Source of the DNA: an uncultured Aquimarina sp. | GTDB taxonomy: Bacteria; Bacteroidota; Bacteroidia; Flavobacteriales; Flavobacteriaceae | NCBI GenBank assembly: GCA_947496555.1 | Contig: CANMDH010000020.1 | Span: 34,180-98,179, forward strand | Length of the DNA stretch: 64,000 bases | Reading direction: 5' to 3' | Part shown: one piece after another, positions 52,383-61,696 of the stretch | Layout: each line of letters opens with the position of its first letter | Position numbering within the stretch: position 1 is the stretch's first letter | The notes under the pieces: model-generated | What the model was told of the DNA's origin: nothing | The model's database searches: none | Seen by the model: only the letters and a program-made list of their open reading frames with translations | Translations under genes and position numbers: made by a program

Positions 52383-52449
52383 GGTTTTAAAACACTCTTA
52401 TTTTATTGTAACTAATAATTAGGGTTTACTATGTGATACTACACTATTT

Positions 52450-53013
52450 TTAATTATGAGATATCATAGTAGCATAAGTATTTTTTGCGACACCCGTAGT
52501 CACTATGATAGATGCATCACCCTCATCACTAATTCTTAATGTTGCTATATCTGTTAAAAACCGAACGGTAGCAAGATCGTCTTTGCCTTGTGAGTCTTTG
52601 GTAAATTCAAGATCTTCGGTCCAATAACTCATAAAAAAGTCAACAATAAGATCCTTATTACCTTCAAAAACCACTTTAGTACTTATTAGTTTTCCCGTAG
52701 GCAACTTCTCGTAATATAACTTGTACGAGATTTTTCTCTTTTTTAGATGATCAGGGCCATTACTTTGGTGTACCCATTGTAAACAATTCGATCCACATGC
52801 TCTTGATATGGCTTCCCATTTCGTTTTATTTTGAATAAAAGATTGTACCATGGTTGTAACGCCATAGGCGTAATCTATCTGGTCACTTGTGGTATTTGTA
52901 AGTAACCACTGTTTGTCATGAGCAGCTGCTGCGGCAATATCCTCTTGTGAGTAATTGGTTTGTGCAAAAAAAGTAAGAGGAAATAAAAATAAAAAAAGTA
53001 AAAGTTTTTTCAT
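52450..53013 (-). CDS. Exported hypothetical protein, 187 aa
   Basis: Signal peptide (LFPLTFFAQT) and a soluble domain with two Cys close together (ACGSNCLQWVH) and a beta-rich second half (ISYKLYYEKLPTGKLISTKV). No family recognised. First chromosomal gene right of the element. Confidence 0.65.
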   Translation of the reverse strand: MKKLLLFLFLFPLTFFAQTNYSQEDIAAAAAHDKQWLLTNTTSDQIDYAYGVTTMVQSFIQNKTKWEAISRACGSNCLQWVHQSNGPDHLKKRKISYKLYYEKLPTGKLISTKVVFEGNKDLIVDFFMSYWTEDLEFTKDSQGKDDLATVRFLTDIATLRISDEGDASIIVTTGVAKNTYATMISHN

Positions 53014-53279
53014 AAGCTGTTGATTTATAATTTCTTGTATTTAAATTTACGAATTTTTTTTCACTTATTGGGTTTCATACCCTATAGCTTGCTGCGCGAT
53101 TAAACGCAAGCAGTTTAAAATGATAAATCCGTTGAATACTCCGGGGTTTACCTCAGAGATTTTACCTAGCATATATTTTATGATATGGATTAGGTAGTAC
53201 GCTGCATCATAAGTCCAAACCAAAAAAGTGATTAACTCGTTTGAGTTAACAATCAAATCAAGATTAAAAGCGCAATAAC

Positions 53280-53310
53280 AAGTGCCAGATTATAATTTGG
53301 CACTTTTTTA
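53280..53310 (+). terminator. Intergenic terminator
   Basis: AAGTGCCA / TGGCACTT (8 bp) with a 10-nt loop followed by TTTTT. The 365-nt gap 53014-53378 holds this and a hairpin TTAACTC GTTT GAGTTAA at 53232; no convincing gene is seen in it. Confidence 0.7.
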
Positions 53311-53324
53311 TAATATTCCTCTTA

Positions 53325-53332
53325 TACATTTG
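53325..53332 (+). promoter_or_regulatory. -7 box upstream of lipoprotein gene
   Basis: TACATTTG matches TAnnTTTG 46 nt before the lipoprotein ATG. Confidence 0.45.
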
Positions 53333-53378
53333 ACTATTAAATGATATTTAAAAACGAACTCTTTTAACATCAAAATTC

Positions 53379-54113
53379 ATGAAAACTATATCAAGAAATG
53401 CTGTATTGTTATTGTTATTAATTGGAGTAGTTATTTCCTGCAAAAATGATGACGATCAACAAGGAGAAAATGGAGGCACGGATGGAGAAACAATGCTTGA
53501 AGATCTAGCCAAACTAGAGGAAGATAGTCAATATATTAATTATGTCAATGACATATATAATTTAACTCAGCAAATGCAAGACCTTAATGTAGTAATAGAG
53601 ATTCTAGATAGTACAGCAGAAATAACTCAGGAGCAAGAAGAAGAATTAGCATTAGCTATGGGGTTTGCCAATACTTCTGAACTAGAAAACTTTAATACAA
53701 CTCAGGCACAGCGTTTATCTGATGTGATACAGCGTTACGATTTTGAAAATGACCTAGTCAATATTGCAGAAATTTTCAACAGTCTTATGCTTAATAATCG
53801 AAGTAATGAACTTCAAATCAATAATGCACAAAAATATTCTAAAAATGATGATCTTCCTCAAGAATGTATAGACATTTGGGGTGCTTGTGATGATAGTTTG
53901 GCTTTGAACGAACCTGGTCTTAACAATCCCGATTTTATCAATGAATATTTTTGTTCTGCTTTTCCTGTGGATTCTCCCAGATGGGTTAACTGTGTTCTAT
54001 TAGCTAATGCGCGTTTAGCATTAGATTGGAAGATCGTTGAATTGGATTGGTGTTTATGTATGCAAGTTGATTGCGCCTGGCCAGAGGAAGTATATGATGC
54101 ATGTCGTGGATAG
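53379..54113 (+). CDS. Hypothetical lipoprotein, 244 aa
   Basis: Lipobox GVVISC with an acidic linker after it (KNDDDQQGENGG). The middle is helical (NLTQQMQDLNVVIEILDS), and the C-terminal third has eight or so Cys residues (IDIWGACDD, WCLCMQVDCAW, DACRG). No family recognised; probably surface-exposed. Confidence 0.7.
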   Translation: MKTISRNAVLLLLLIGVVISCKNDDDQQGENGGTDGETMLEDLAKLEEDSQYINYVNDIYNLTQQMQDLNVVIEILDSTAEITQEQEEELALAMGFANTSELENFNTTQAQRLSDVIQRYDFENDLVNIAEIFNSLMLNNRSNELQINNAQKYSKNDDLPQECIDIWGACDDSLALNEPGLNNPDFINEYFCSAFPVDSPRWVNCVLLANARLALDWKIVELDWCLCMQVDCAWPEEVYDACRG

Positions 54114-54221
54114 TTGATAATTAAAGTTTGTCTTAAGGAAAATTTTTCCTGACAAATATTTTAAGTGGCGATTTAAATCCTGCAGATAAAACTTTTTATA
54201 TAAGCCTTGACTTAAGCACGT

Positions 54222-54250
54222 AGGCCTTGCTGAGAATAGTAAGGCCTTTT
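54222..54250 (+). terminator. Terminator after the 244-aa lipoprotein gene
   Basis: AGGCCTT / AAGGCCT with a 12-nt loop and TTTTAT. Another weaker hairpin (TTTGTC...GACAAA) lies at about 54127-54157. Confidence 0.65.
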
Positions 54251-54321
54251 ATCATCAAGAAATTTTATGGCACTATGTTAATTTTTGTTTAACATTTAAC
54301 TATATTGGTTAAACAATTTCG

Positions 54322-54329
54322 TAGCTTTG
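54322..54329 (+). promoter_or_regulatory. -7 box upstream of Lacal_2735-type gene
   Basis: TAGCTTTG matches TAnnTTTG; TTG at 54305 may be the -33 element although the spacing is short. Confidence 0.4.
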
Positions 54330-54411
54330 ATTAGAAAGAAATAAAAATTGCTATGGAATTTGAAAATGAAACCCAAATAACAATCAATAGTTAACCACAA
54401 AACCTAAAAAC

Positions 54412-54582
54412 ATGTTTGGATTGTTCAAAAAGAAAACCGAGACAGAGGTGCTTCAAAAGAAGTATGAAAAATTAATGAGTCAATGGCACGAGTTATCGAG
54501 TATCAATAGAGGAGAAAGTGACAAAAAATATGCTGAGGCCGAAGAAGTTTTAAGAAAAATAGAGGCGATAAAAGAAAATTAA
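54412..54582 (+). CDS. Lacal_2735 family small protein
   Basis: The 56-aa product MFGLFKKKTETEVLQKKYEK...ESDKKYAEAEEVLRKIE matches the short, charged, helical Lacal_2735 family that is common in flavobacteria. Function is unknown. It is a single-gene unit upstream of the SGNH hydrolase gene. Confidence 0.8.
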   Translation: MFGLFKKKTETEVLQKKYEKLMSQWHELSSINRGESDKKYAEAEEVLRKIEAIKEN

Positions 54583-54617
54583 TTCTCAACTTTAAGTTCT
54601 CTTAAACTAAAGGTTTT

Positions 54618-55400
54618 ATGCACTTCAGGTATTTTTTTGGCGCCCTAATTTCTATTCCACTTTTACCCTTTATGTACTTCCAAGGGAAACACATCAGGAA
54701 AAAAGTGCCAATATTGCCCGAAGCCAAGGGAATCGAAGGTGTAAGTATAGGGAATTCTGAAAAGAAACTTAAAATACTCACCCTTGGAGAAAGTACCATT
54801 GCTGGCGTTGGTGTAAAAACACATCAAGAAGGATTTACGGGTACATTGGCAAATGAACTCGCTTCAAAATTAGACACAAAAATATCTTGGAAAGTATATG
54901 CTAGAAGCGGTTACACAGCCAAAAGGGTTACCGAAAAGATTCTTCCAAAAATAGAAGAAAAGGAAGTAGATGCCATTATCATTGGCCTAGGTGGGAATGA
55001 CGCTTTTACACTTAACACTCCGTGGAAATGGAAACAAGATATCCGAGAATTGATTCTTGCCCTGCGATCCAAATTTAAAAATGGAAATATTATCTTTACT
55101 AATATGCCACCAATAAAAGAGTTTCCGGCTTTTACCCCGTTAGTAAAGTTTGTACTCGGAAATCTGGTAGAAATTTTGGGAGAAGAACTTGAAGAGGTAG
55201 TTTCTGATTTTGAAAATGTTTTCTATTATTCTCAGACAATCACCTTAGAAAACTGGATCAAAAAAATGAACCTTGATGCAAAATCCGAAGATTTTTTTAG
55301 TGATGGTGTGCATCCCTCAATGCTTACCTACCAAACATGGGCAAAGGATTTTTCTGATTATGTAACAAATCAAGAAATTATTAGAGCACGTTTTGAATAG
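54618..55400 (+). CDS. SGNH/GDSL hydrolase
   Basis: The 260-aa protein has block I LTLGESTIAGVGV (Ser in a GES version of GDS), block III IIGLGGNDAFT (Gly, Asn) and block V DGVHPSMLTY (Asp and His). N-terminal hydrophobic residues may anchor it in the membrane. Likely esterase or lipase; substrate unknown. Confidence 0.88.
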   Translation: MHFRYFFGALISIPLLPFMYFQGKHIRKKVPILPEAKGIEGVSIGNSEKKLKILTLGESTIAGVGVKTHQEGFTGTLANELASKLDTKISWKVYARSGYTAKRVTEKILPKIEEKEVDAIIIGLGGNDAFTLNTPWKWKQDIRELILALRSKFKNGNIIFTNMPPIKEFPAFTPLVKFVLGNLVEILGEELEEVVSDFENVFYYSQTITLENWIKKMNLDAKSEDFFSDGVHPSMLTYQTWAKDFSDYVTNQEIIRARFE

Positions 55401-55416
55401 CGAATAAACAAATAAG

Positions 55417-55830
55417 ATGAATATCGAAATAGCTAGATTGATCTTTGACTTTGGAATGCTAGTGCTAATTTGGCTAGTACAACTAGTCATTTATCCAAGT
55501 TTTAAATTCTATCAAAAGCAAGATCTGATGCAATGGCATAAACTATATGTTATCAAAATAGCCTATGTAGTAATGCCATTAATGATAGGTCAACTCAGTT
55601 TGGCAATAGTTCAAACTTTTACAATTTTTAATCTGTATCATTTAGTAATGTTGATTTTGATTATACTGGTTTGGATATCAACATTTTTCCAGTTTTTACC
55701 TATGCATAATAGAGTCTCTTTCGGAGAGGCAGATTCTTTAATATTGGATCAATTAATTCGTAAAAATTGGTTGCGAACTAGTTTGTTAACAGTAATTTTT
55801 CTTGTTAATCTTTTTCAATACATATATTGA
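55417..55830 (+). CDS. Four-helix membrane protein, hypothetical
   Basis: The 137-aa protein has four hydrophobic helices (start LIFDFGMLVLIWLVQLVIYP, end LLTVIFLVNLFQYIY) with conserved-looking polar residues between them (FYQKQDLMQWHKLY, FLPMHNRVSFG). Related small membrane proteins occur in many flavobacteria; function unknown. It follows the SGNH gene by 16 nt. Confidence 0.72.
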   Translation: MNIEIARLIFDFGMLVLIWLVQLVIYPSFKFYQKQDLMQWHKLYVIKIAYVVMPLMIGQLSLAIVQTFTIFNLYHLVMLILIILVWISTFFQFLPMHNRVSFGEADSLILDQLIRKNWLRTSLLTVIFLVNLFQYIY

Positions 55831-55865
55831 AAATTTCGAGAAACAGAAAACAAAATCTCAAAAAG

Positions 55866-56270
55866 ATGAGCGGTAAAAAGAAAAAACCTGATTATGTAGT
55901 TTTTAACGAAGAAGATGAAAAATATGATGCCGCATTAAAACCATATGCAACGGATTTGGCAGCGCCTGTTATTACTACAAATGATACAGCTGCCTGGAAA
56001 AATTCTAATATAAATAAGGTAAACAAACAAATTAAAGCAAAATATGATGAGCTGCGGGCAGAATACGATGCTTTAATTAAGGAATTTGAGTATAATAACC
56101 TGGTATATAGCGCCAAGTTCAACTTCGAGCCTGTTGTAGGAGAGGTGTACCACTTGTACAAAAACAAGGAGGAGCGACCTTTTCTTTCGATTATTGCACC
56201 CGCCGAATGTTCTTTTGAACACTTGGGGAGCTTTCGTCTTAACGCCGATAAAATGTGGGAGAGTTTGTGA
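55866..56270 (+). CDS. DUF2452 family protein
   Basis: From the ATG at 55866 the 134-aa product reads MSGKKKKPDYVVFNEEDEKY and later VGEVYHLYKNKEERPFLSII, a pattern of the DUF2452 family. The open frame starts upstream at 55827, but that part lacks similarity and overlaps the previous gene. Function unknown. Confidence 0.78.
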   Translation: MSGKKKKPDYVVFNEEDEKYDAALKPYATDLAAPVITTNDTAAWKNSNINKVNKQIKAKYDELRAEYDALIKEFEYNNLVYSAKFNFEPVVGEVYHLYKNKEERPFLSIIAPAECSFEHLGSFRLNADKMWESL

Positions 56271-56334
56271 TAAAGTTTAGAAACTAGTGCGATATTCTCC
56301 TTATTTTTGACTTTACTTTTCAAAACTTTGATAC

Positions 56335-56871
56335 ATGGCAAAAATATTTACTGAAATTAGCGATGAATTAAAAGAATTTATTACCAACCAAAAAATTTTC
56401 TTTGTTGGTACTGCGGCTGCAGAAGGCCGGATTAATATTTCCCCAAAAGGTATGGATACGCTTCGGGTTTTGGGGCCTAATAAAGTGGTTTGGCTCAATC
56501 TTACAGGAAGTGGAAATGAGACTGCAGCTCATCTGTTAAAAAACAGCAGAATGACCATTATGTTTTGTGGTTTTGAAGGAAAACCAATGATTTTAAGGCT
56601 TTATGGGCAAGCCAATATCTATCATGAACGAGATAAAACCTATCATGAATATATTGATCTGTTCCCAAAAATTGCGGGAGCTCGTCAAATCATCGAAATA
56701 CAGATTCATACTGTACAAACTTCCTGCGGCTACGCTGTTCCGTTTATGGAATTTAAAGAAGAAAGAAGAGTGCTTGAGTCATGGGCCGAAAAACAAGGTG
56801 AAGATCGGCTTAAAGAATACCACAAAGAAAGAAACAGTTTCAGCATCGATAATTTTGAAACTGGGATATAA
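56335..56871 (+). CDS. Pyridoxamine 5'-phosphate oxidase-like flavoprotein
   Basis: The 178-aa protein has the split-barrel pattern: FFVGTAAAEGRINISPKGMD, VVWLNLTGSGNETAAHLLKN and MTIMFCGFEGKPMILRLYG. Family members bind FMN or F420 and reduce varied substrates; the specific role is unknown. Confidence 0.85.
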   Translation: MAKIFTEISDELKEFITNQKIFFVGTAAAEGRINISPKGMDTLRVLGPNKVVWLNLTGSGNETAAHLLKNSRMTIMFCGFEGKPMILRLYGQANIYHERDKTYHEYIDLFPKIAGARQIIEIQIHTVQTSCGYAVPFMEFKEERRVLESWAEKQGEDRLKEYHKERNSFSIDNFETGI

Positions 56872-56895
56872 GACCGAAACTACTTGACGTTATTT

Positions 56896-57462
56896 TTACA
56901 AAGAAACCCCAACCAGAACACCAATTCCAACTCCGCCAAGGGCAAAAAGCACTTTTTCAAAAGCACTTTTTCTGCGCTGACGCCTGGTATTTTTTTCGAT
57001 CAACTCTAAGCCATTATTGGCCTTTTCTAGGCTGTTTATAGTAAAATCAAGAGCACGTTGCGTGTTTGAAAGTGTGGCTTGAGTTCTTTTGTAGACCTCC
57101 AGATCAAGACTATCTGATGCTTTGAAATTAATTTTTAATCTACGCTCGAGTTCTATATTTCTGCTTAGAGTTTCAGTGTATTTTTCTATTAAAGATTTAG
57201 TCATCTTATCTTGTTCAAGAGTACTTAGATATACATTTTTAATGGCTAAAAAAGATTTCGTGTTTACCAGGTAAACGTCGGGTGTTCGAAATATATATAA
57301 GCTATCTCTTTTTACGGTAAAAGGTTCTCCCTGGCGATTTGCATAGGATTCTGGGATCTCAATAACTTTTAATGAATCAATATCCTGTCCATAAGTGAAA
57401 GAAACTGTTAGTATTAAAAGGAAAAGGAATGAATTTTTCATGATTTTGTGAATTGAAAACAA
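56896..57462 (-). CDS. Exported coiled-coil protein, 188 aa
   Basis: Signal peptide (LLILTVSFTYGQ), then a long coiled coil (about 75-160) and a C-terminal membrane segment after a basic stretch (RRQRRKSAFEKVLFALGGVGIGVLVG). No family recognised. It is possibly anchored at both ends of the coil. Confidence 0.65.
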   Translation of the reverse strand: MFSIHKIMKNSFLFLLILTVSFTYGQDIDSLKVIEIPESYANRQGEPFTVKRDSLYIFRTPDVYLVNTKSFLAIKNVYLSTLEQDKMTKSLIEKYTETLSRNIELERRLKINFKASDSLDLEVYKRTQATLSNTQRALDFTINSLEKANNGLELIEKNTRRQRRKSAFEKVLFALGGVGIGVLVGVSL

Positions 57463-57513
57463 TGGATTTAATGCAAAAATTAGCGCTATTATTATAATGA
57501 TTTGTTGAAGAGG

Positions 57514-57897
57514 TTAATTTATACCAAAAAGACTATTTATTAATACTTTGTCTTCGGCTAATTTGTCGTTCGTGACTTTGATAGAATCTTTAATACGTTG
57601 AAGTTCTTCCCAATCCTTTGCATTTTTCTTTTTGAAATCGAATATCAAAGAATCTCGTTTATGAATCAAAAGATCTTTTTGAAGTTTCATTTTTTTGAAC
57701 TCTTTTTTAGAGTTTTCCAATTCAGATTTTGTAGCAACTAAAGTCTCCTTAGATACCTTCAATTCTTCTTTAGTGTTCTTTAATTGTTCTTGAATTACTT
57801 TCCAATTAGATCCAGAACTAAAACTCATATATCCTATTATGACCAAAAATAAAAGGGCAACAATCTGCAAGATTGTATTGGTATTGATATTTTTCAT
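57514..57897 (-). CDS. Membrane-anchored coiled-coil protein, 127 aa
   Basis: One N-terminal membrane helix (ILQIVALLFLVIIGYMSF) followed by heptads for 85 residues (EELKVSKETLVATKSELENS). No family recognised. Alternating charged heptads suggest a dimeric rod. Confidence 0.65.
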   Translation of the reverse strand: MKNINTNTILQIVALLFLVIIGYMSFSSGSNWKVIQEQLKNTKEELKVSKETLVATKSELENSKKEFKKMKLQKDLLIHKRDSLIFDFKKKNAKDWEELQRIKDSIKVTNDKLAEDKVLINSLFGIN

Positions 57898-58052
57898 TGA
57901 TTGCTTTTTGCGTTAAGAATTGTTTTAAAAGTTGGTTAGCGATTAGATGATAAGTAAAAGTAAGTATTTTATTTTTTTTAAACATGAGGAATAAGCCCCT
58001 AAAATAAGCATTGGGAGTCATTATTTTTAATTAAACTTGTGTTTAACCGGGT

Positions 58053-59183
58053 TTAACCAATAACACTACTCAATCTAAACATTGGTAAATACATAGCAAT
58101 CAAGATGACACCAACTATTAATCCTACAAGAATTGTCAAAAAAGGATTGAGAACATTTGAAATTACTTGAGACTGGTATTTTACCTGTTGATTATATTGC
58201 TCATTTAACTTTTGAAATATAAATTCGGTTTGATTAGTTTCTTCGGCTACTCGAATCATTGCAATCATTTTCTTATCAAAAATTGGGCTTTTAGAAAAAG
58301 AAGCACTTAACTTATCTCCTGCAATAACTGCAACATTTGTTTTTTGCAGTCCTTCTTGTAACGGATAAAAATTGATCATATTTTTTATCAAATCAATGCT
58401 TTCTACCATGGGTACTTTTGCCGAAGTAAGAAGTGATAGTGCCTGGGTAAATTGAGCTAGATATATGTTTCTGAAATAAGTACCCAGAATAGGTAATCGT
58501 AGCTGTGCTTTACCCAGTATTTTTTGGTACCATTGCTTTTTAGAGATAAAAAGTAAGACTATGATACCGAGTATTGTTATTCCAAACAATAACAATCCGT
58601 GCTTGCTAACAAAGTCAGAAAATCCAATAATACCTTTGGTTATTCTTGGGAGCTCGACCTTGTTTTGCTTAAAAATATCAACAAACATGGGGACAACGTA
58701 TCGAAGCATAAAGAAGATAACAATTAACGCGGTGCACAAAACAATAATGGGATAGGTGAGTGCCGAAATAATTTCTCTTCTTAGATCATTTTTACGTTTG
58801 TAGAATTCGCTAAGTTCAAGGGTAATCTGTGCTAATTGTCCGGTTTGCTCTCCAATTCTAATGGCATAGTATTCATAGTCTGTAAAGCTGTTGTTGTTTT
58901 TTAGAATTTCAGAGAAAGAACTTCCGTCGATTAACTTAGACATCATTGTAGACATCAAATCACGATCCTTTTCTTTTTTTTGGGTTTCAGATAACAGTTC
59001 CAAAGAACTTTTGAGATCAATACCAGATTTTAGAAGTACGCTTAGTTCTGCATACCATTGTTCTTTTTTCTTATTATTAAAAGGATTACCAAACAGAGTG
59101 ATCTCTTTGGTTAATATTTCAGAAATATCAAAAGAATTGTCTTTTGTTTTCTGCTTTTTGGTATCTGCGATTTTAATTCCCAT
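58053..59183 (-). CDS. Type II secretion/type IV pilus inner-membrane platform protein (GspF/PilC)
   Basis: The 376-aa protein has two GspF domains (about 45-165 and 245-370) with the landmarks LSVLLKSGIDLKSSLELLSE, YYAIRIGEQTGQL and AQFTQALSLLTSAKVPMVESI, and three membrane helices. It is the platform that lets the motor ATPase extend a pilus or pseudopilus. Last gene of the operon; the ATPase and secretin are not in the window. Confidence 0.9.
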   Translation of the reverse strand: MGIKIADTKKQKTKDNSFDISEILTKEITLFGNPFNNKKKEQWYAELSVLLKSGIDLKSSLELLSETQKKEKDRDLMSTMMSKLIDGSSFSEILKNNNSFTDYEYYAIRIGEQTGQLAQITLELSEFYKRKNDLRREIISALTYPIIVLCTALIVIFFMLRYVVPMFVDIFKQNKVELPRITKGIIGFSDFVSKHGLLLFGITILGIIVLLFISKKQWYQKILGKAQLRLPILGTYFRNIYLAQFTQALSLLTSAKVPMVESIDLIKNMINFYPLQEGLQKTNVAVIAGDKLSASFSKSPIFDKKMIAMIRVAEETNQTEFIFQKLNEQYNQQVKYQSQVISNVLNPFLTILVGLIVGVILIAMYLPMFRLSSVIG

Positions 59184-59185
59184 AT

Positions 59186-59650
59186 TTAAAAATGAATAGA
59201 GGGGTCGTTGTGTTTGAATATAAAAACACGATGTACATCTGTAGTTTTATCAAAAGTTAGTTTTACAGCATCAATTCTTCCAGAATTGATTTGTTCTCCT
59301 TCAAAATAAAATGATTTACTTTTTGTTTTTATGTAATATGATTTGACTCCCGAAACGATACTATCTCTTAAAAATTGATAACTTTTTTGGTCTATGGGAG
59401 AATGCAACGCCAATTGCTCTTTTTCTGAATCCCAATTGGCCATAGTATAGTTGTTAAAGTCAATTGTAAGGGCCACTTCCAACGATTGTATTTCAGATTG
59501 ATGCTGATAATTATCTTCAATGCTTCGCATGTTATTTTGTACAATTCCCAACACCGAAAAAGCTAACCCAGCCACAATCGCCGAGATCACAAGTACAACC
59601 ATGACTTCAGTAAGGGTAAAGGCTTTTATTTTTCGATTCATTAAGGTCAT
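59186..59650 (-). CDS. Prepilin-like protein (minor pseudopilin)
   Basis: The 154-aa protein starts MTLMNRKIKAFTLTEVMVVLVISAIVAG, a type III signal with cleavage before FTLTE and Glu at +5, followed by a hydrophobic helix. The rest is a beta-rich domain. It overlaps the upstream prepilin gene by 4 nt. Confidence 0.85.
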   Translation of the reverse strand: MTLMNRKIKAFTLTEVMVVLVISAIVAGLAFSVLGIVQNNMRSIEDNYQHQSEIQSLEVALTIDFNNYTMANWDSEKEQLALHSPIDQKSYQFLRDSIVSGVKSYYIKTKSKSFYFEGEQINSGRIDAVKLTFDKTTDVHRVFIFKHNDPSIHF

Positions 59651-59961
59651 TTTAGGTATACCATTTTGTTTTTCTCTTTTCCCTCTTTGTTATAGGTGAT
59701 CAATATGGCCTCTCTTTGCGAAATGATCTCAATATCCCATCCGGCAAAATCCTCTGCGTACGGTACTTTTATTTTTTGATGGTTGATTAGGTACTCCAAT
59801 TCCTTTATACGGTTTTCTATGGTACTTTGATCTCTTTTAACATGGTTGTTAAAAATATTATTGAAACTAAGGCTGGCAATCATAAACACAATAATGATTA
59901 GTACCGAAGCCGTTAATGTTTCGATCAGGGTAGCCGCACGTATTTTTTTTAATATAACCAT
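59647..59961 (-). CDS. Prepilin-like protein, short
   Basis: The 104-aa protein has MVILKKIRAATLIETLTASV, a prepilin-type start with Ala at -1 and Glu at +5 of the cleaved form, and a small C-terminal domain (EDFAGWDIEIISQREAIL). It overlaps both neighbours, so the block is one transcript. Confidence 0.8.
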   Translation of the reverse strand: MVILKKIRAATLIETLTASVLIIIVFMIASLSFNNIFNNHVKRDQSTIENRIKELEYLINHQKIKVPYAEDFAGWDIEIISQREAILITYNKEGKEKNKMVYLK

Positions 59962-61223
59962 TTTGCAATCTTTTTTTTAGAATTAGAAAATGGCAATCCG
60001 GCATAATCGGGTATGGGGTTCATCAAAATTTTACCATTATAAATATGATTTAGGTATATAGATCCCGATTGATTAGCTATACATTGTTTGGTGTATAGTG
60101 AGCCCCTTACCATGCCTTGAAATTCTATGTTACCTTTGCAATAGATCTCACCAATTACTTCGGTACCAGATTTGATTAAAAGATGTGTTTTAATGCGATC
60201 TTGTTTTTTGGTTTGTTTGGGTAGGTAGATTACAGAACCTTCGATTAGCGAATTTTTACCGATCACAAAGTTTATTTTTCGATTGAGGGAAGAGGCTGTG
60301 CTGTTTGAATTTTTCTGGGTTTTAGTTTGATCCAAAAGTGTAATTGATGACGGATACGAGAAGTAACAGTTTTTGCCTACTTCAATTTTTCTTGAAGCAA
60401 CGAGCTGCATGTTTCCTTGCACACCGTCTTTAATTACAATATGTGGAGCGATAAGTAGTACATTTTCTAAAATTGCAGTAGGATACACCTCTATTTTGGT
60501 GTTAGATTGAATGACAATATTACCCGTAATTTTTTGGTCTCCTAAGGCAATAGACTCTGGGTTGTATATAATTTTGTAAGGTTTATTAAATGAGTTTTTA
60601 AGATCATTATTTAACGAAATACTATTTTCTTCATCAATAAGGATGCCATTGGTAAGCGCATCGATGTAAGAAATCCAGTTCTTATCCAAATCTGGCAGCG
60701 CTTCTTTGCTTTCCATTGCCTTGCCATAGTATAAATTAGAGCCTTGATAATAATTTCCAGATATATTTCCTGCTTTTACTCCTTGTTTTGGTAAATAGCT
60801 ATTTCCTTCTAATCGGGTATTTCCAACTATTACTAAAGGAGAATTTGTATTGGCCAAATACAGGTTAGGTGCTCTTTCATCAGAAGAGGACCCGATAAAT
60901 GCAGCTTTTGATACTTTTCTTTGGTGAATTTCCATTTCTGAAAAGACTTTGGTCCATGCCCCGTAATAATTGGCAATTAATTTCGTAGTATAAGAATCTT
61001 CCTTGGTAATCAAGGTGTCCTTAAATACGTTGTTATTTTCAAGCGATTTAAGAATTTGTTGATTGGTTGATGCTGTGGCTTCAAGTAATTCATGAGATTT
61101 GATCCTAAAAAACGATTGTACATGGGTAAGCAATAAAAAAGCACTCAACAGCAAAGCGATAAGTACCGAGATAAGTAATGCAAACTGCATGGCCTGAGCC
61201 TTTATTTTGTATAATAGTTTCAA
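59949..61223 (-). CDS. Membrane-anchored beta-helix protein of the pseudopilus operon
   Basis: The 424-aa protein has an N-terminal helix (FALLISVLIALLLSAFLLL) and a long region with bactofilin/left-handed-helix-like strand repeats (VIVGNTRLEGNSYL, ITGNIVIQSNTKIEVYPTA, GEIYCKGNIEFQGMVRGS). It may be a PulK/PilX-like component with a passenger domain. The overlap with neighbours places it in the machine. Confidence 0.6.
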   Translation of the reverse strand: MKLLYKIKAQAMQFALLISVLIALLLSAFLLLTHVQSFFRIKSHELLEATASTNQQILKSLENNNVFKDTLITKEDSYTTKLIANYYGAWTKVFSEMEIHQRKVSKAAFIGSSSDERAPNLYLANTNSPLVIVGNTRLEGNSYLPKQGVKAGNISGNYYQGSNLYYGKAMESKEALPDLDKNWISYIDALTNGILIDEENSISLNNDLKNSFNKPYKIIYNPESIALGDQKITGNIVIQSNTKIEVYPTAILENVLLIAPHIVIKDGVQGNMQLVASRKIEVGKNCYFSYPSSITLLDQTKTQKNSNSTASSLNRKINFVIGKNSLIEGSVIYLPKQTKKQDRIKTHLLIKSGTEVIGEIYCKGNIEFQGMVRGSLYTKQCIANQSGSIYLNHIYNGKILMNPIPDYAGLPFSNSKKKIAKWLY

Positions 61224-61690
61224 TTTAAAATGTCAAATCGCTTGGTTTTTCCATTATATCGTAACTGTACCCAAGAAGATGTTCCTTTGGTGAGTTTCAC
61301 TTCAGAAACCATAGTATTGCGCTTCATTAGTTGGTCTACGCCATTAATTTCAATCAAATAAATAGCAGTGTTATCTTTTCCGCCAGTTACCAATCCTTTG
61401 TAACGTATAGATGGCCAGGTAATCACCAGTTTTTTAGTTTTAGAAGCAACTTTTTTAACAGGTTCTTTTTTGGGTTTATATAAAGTACCTAAAAAAGGAT
61501 CCCTTTCTGCATCACTAATGGTAAAACGATCACGTTCTTTACTTTCTATCTTAGAGAATTTAACTGTAGCGGTATTGGTGATCACCGGATCATCATCAGA
61601 AAACGCATCAGTTACCTGATAGATAATTGCTCCCCAGATAAAAGCTACCAATGGCAGTAATATGTATAGTCCTTTTTTACTTTTTAGCAT
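61220..61690 (-). CDS. GspC/PilP-like bitopic protein
   Basis: The 156-aa protein has one N-terminal membrane helix (YILLPLVAFIWGAIIYQV), a linker and a C-terminal domain VITWPSIRYKGLVTGGKDNTAIYLIEINGVDQLMKRNT..., where the pattern IRYKGLV/AIYLIEINGV is that of the HR domain of GspC/PilP. It would connect the platform to a secretin. Confidence 0.6.
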   Translation of the reverse strand: MLKSKKGLYILLPLVAFIWGAIIYQVTDAFSDDDPVITNTATVKFSKIESKERDRFTISDAERDPFLGTLYKPKKEPVKKVASKTKKLVITWPSIRYKGLVTGGKDNTAIYLIEINGVDQLMKRNTMVSEVKLTKGTSSWVQLRYNGKTKRFDILN

Positions 61691-61696
61691 CTATCA

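Noticed and set aside
53065-53256. 63-aa minus-strand frame right of the element
   Set aside because: No family, no boundary support, and it overlaps a hairpin at its start.
55892-56341. 149-aa minus-strand frame opposite DUF2452
   Set aside because: Antisense shadow of a recognised family gene.
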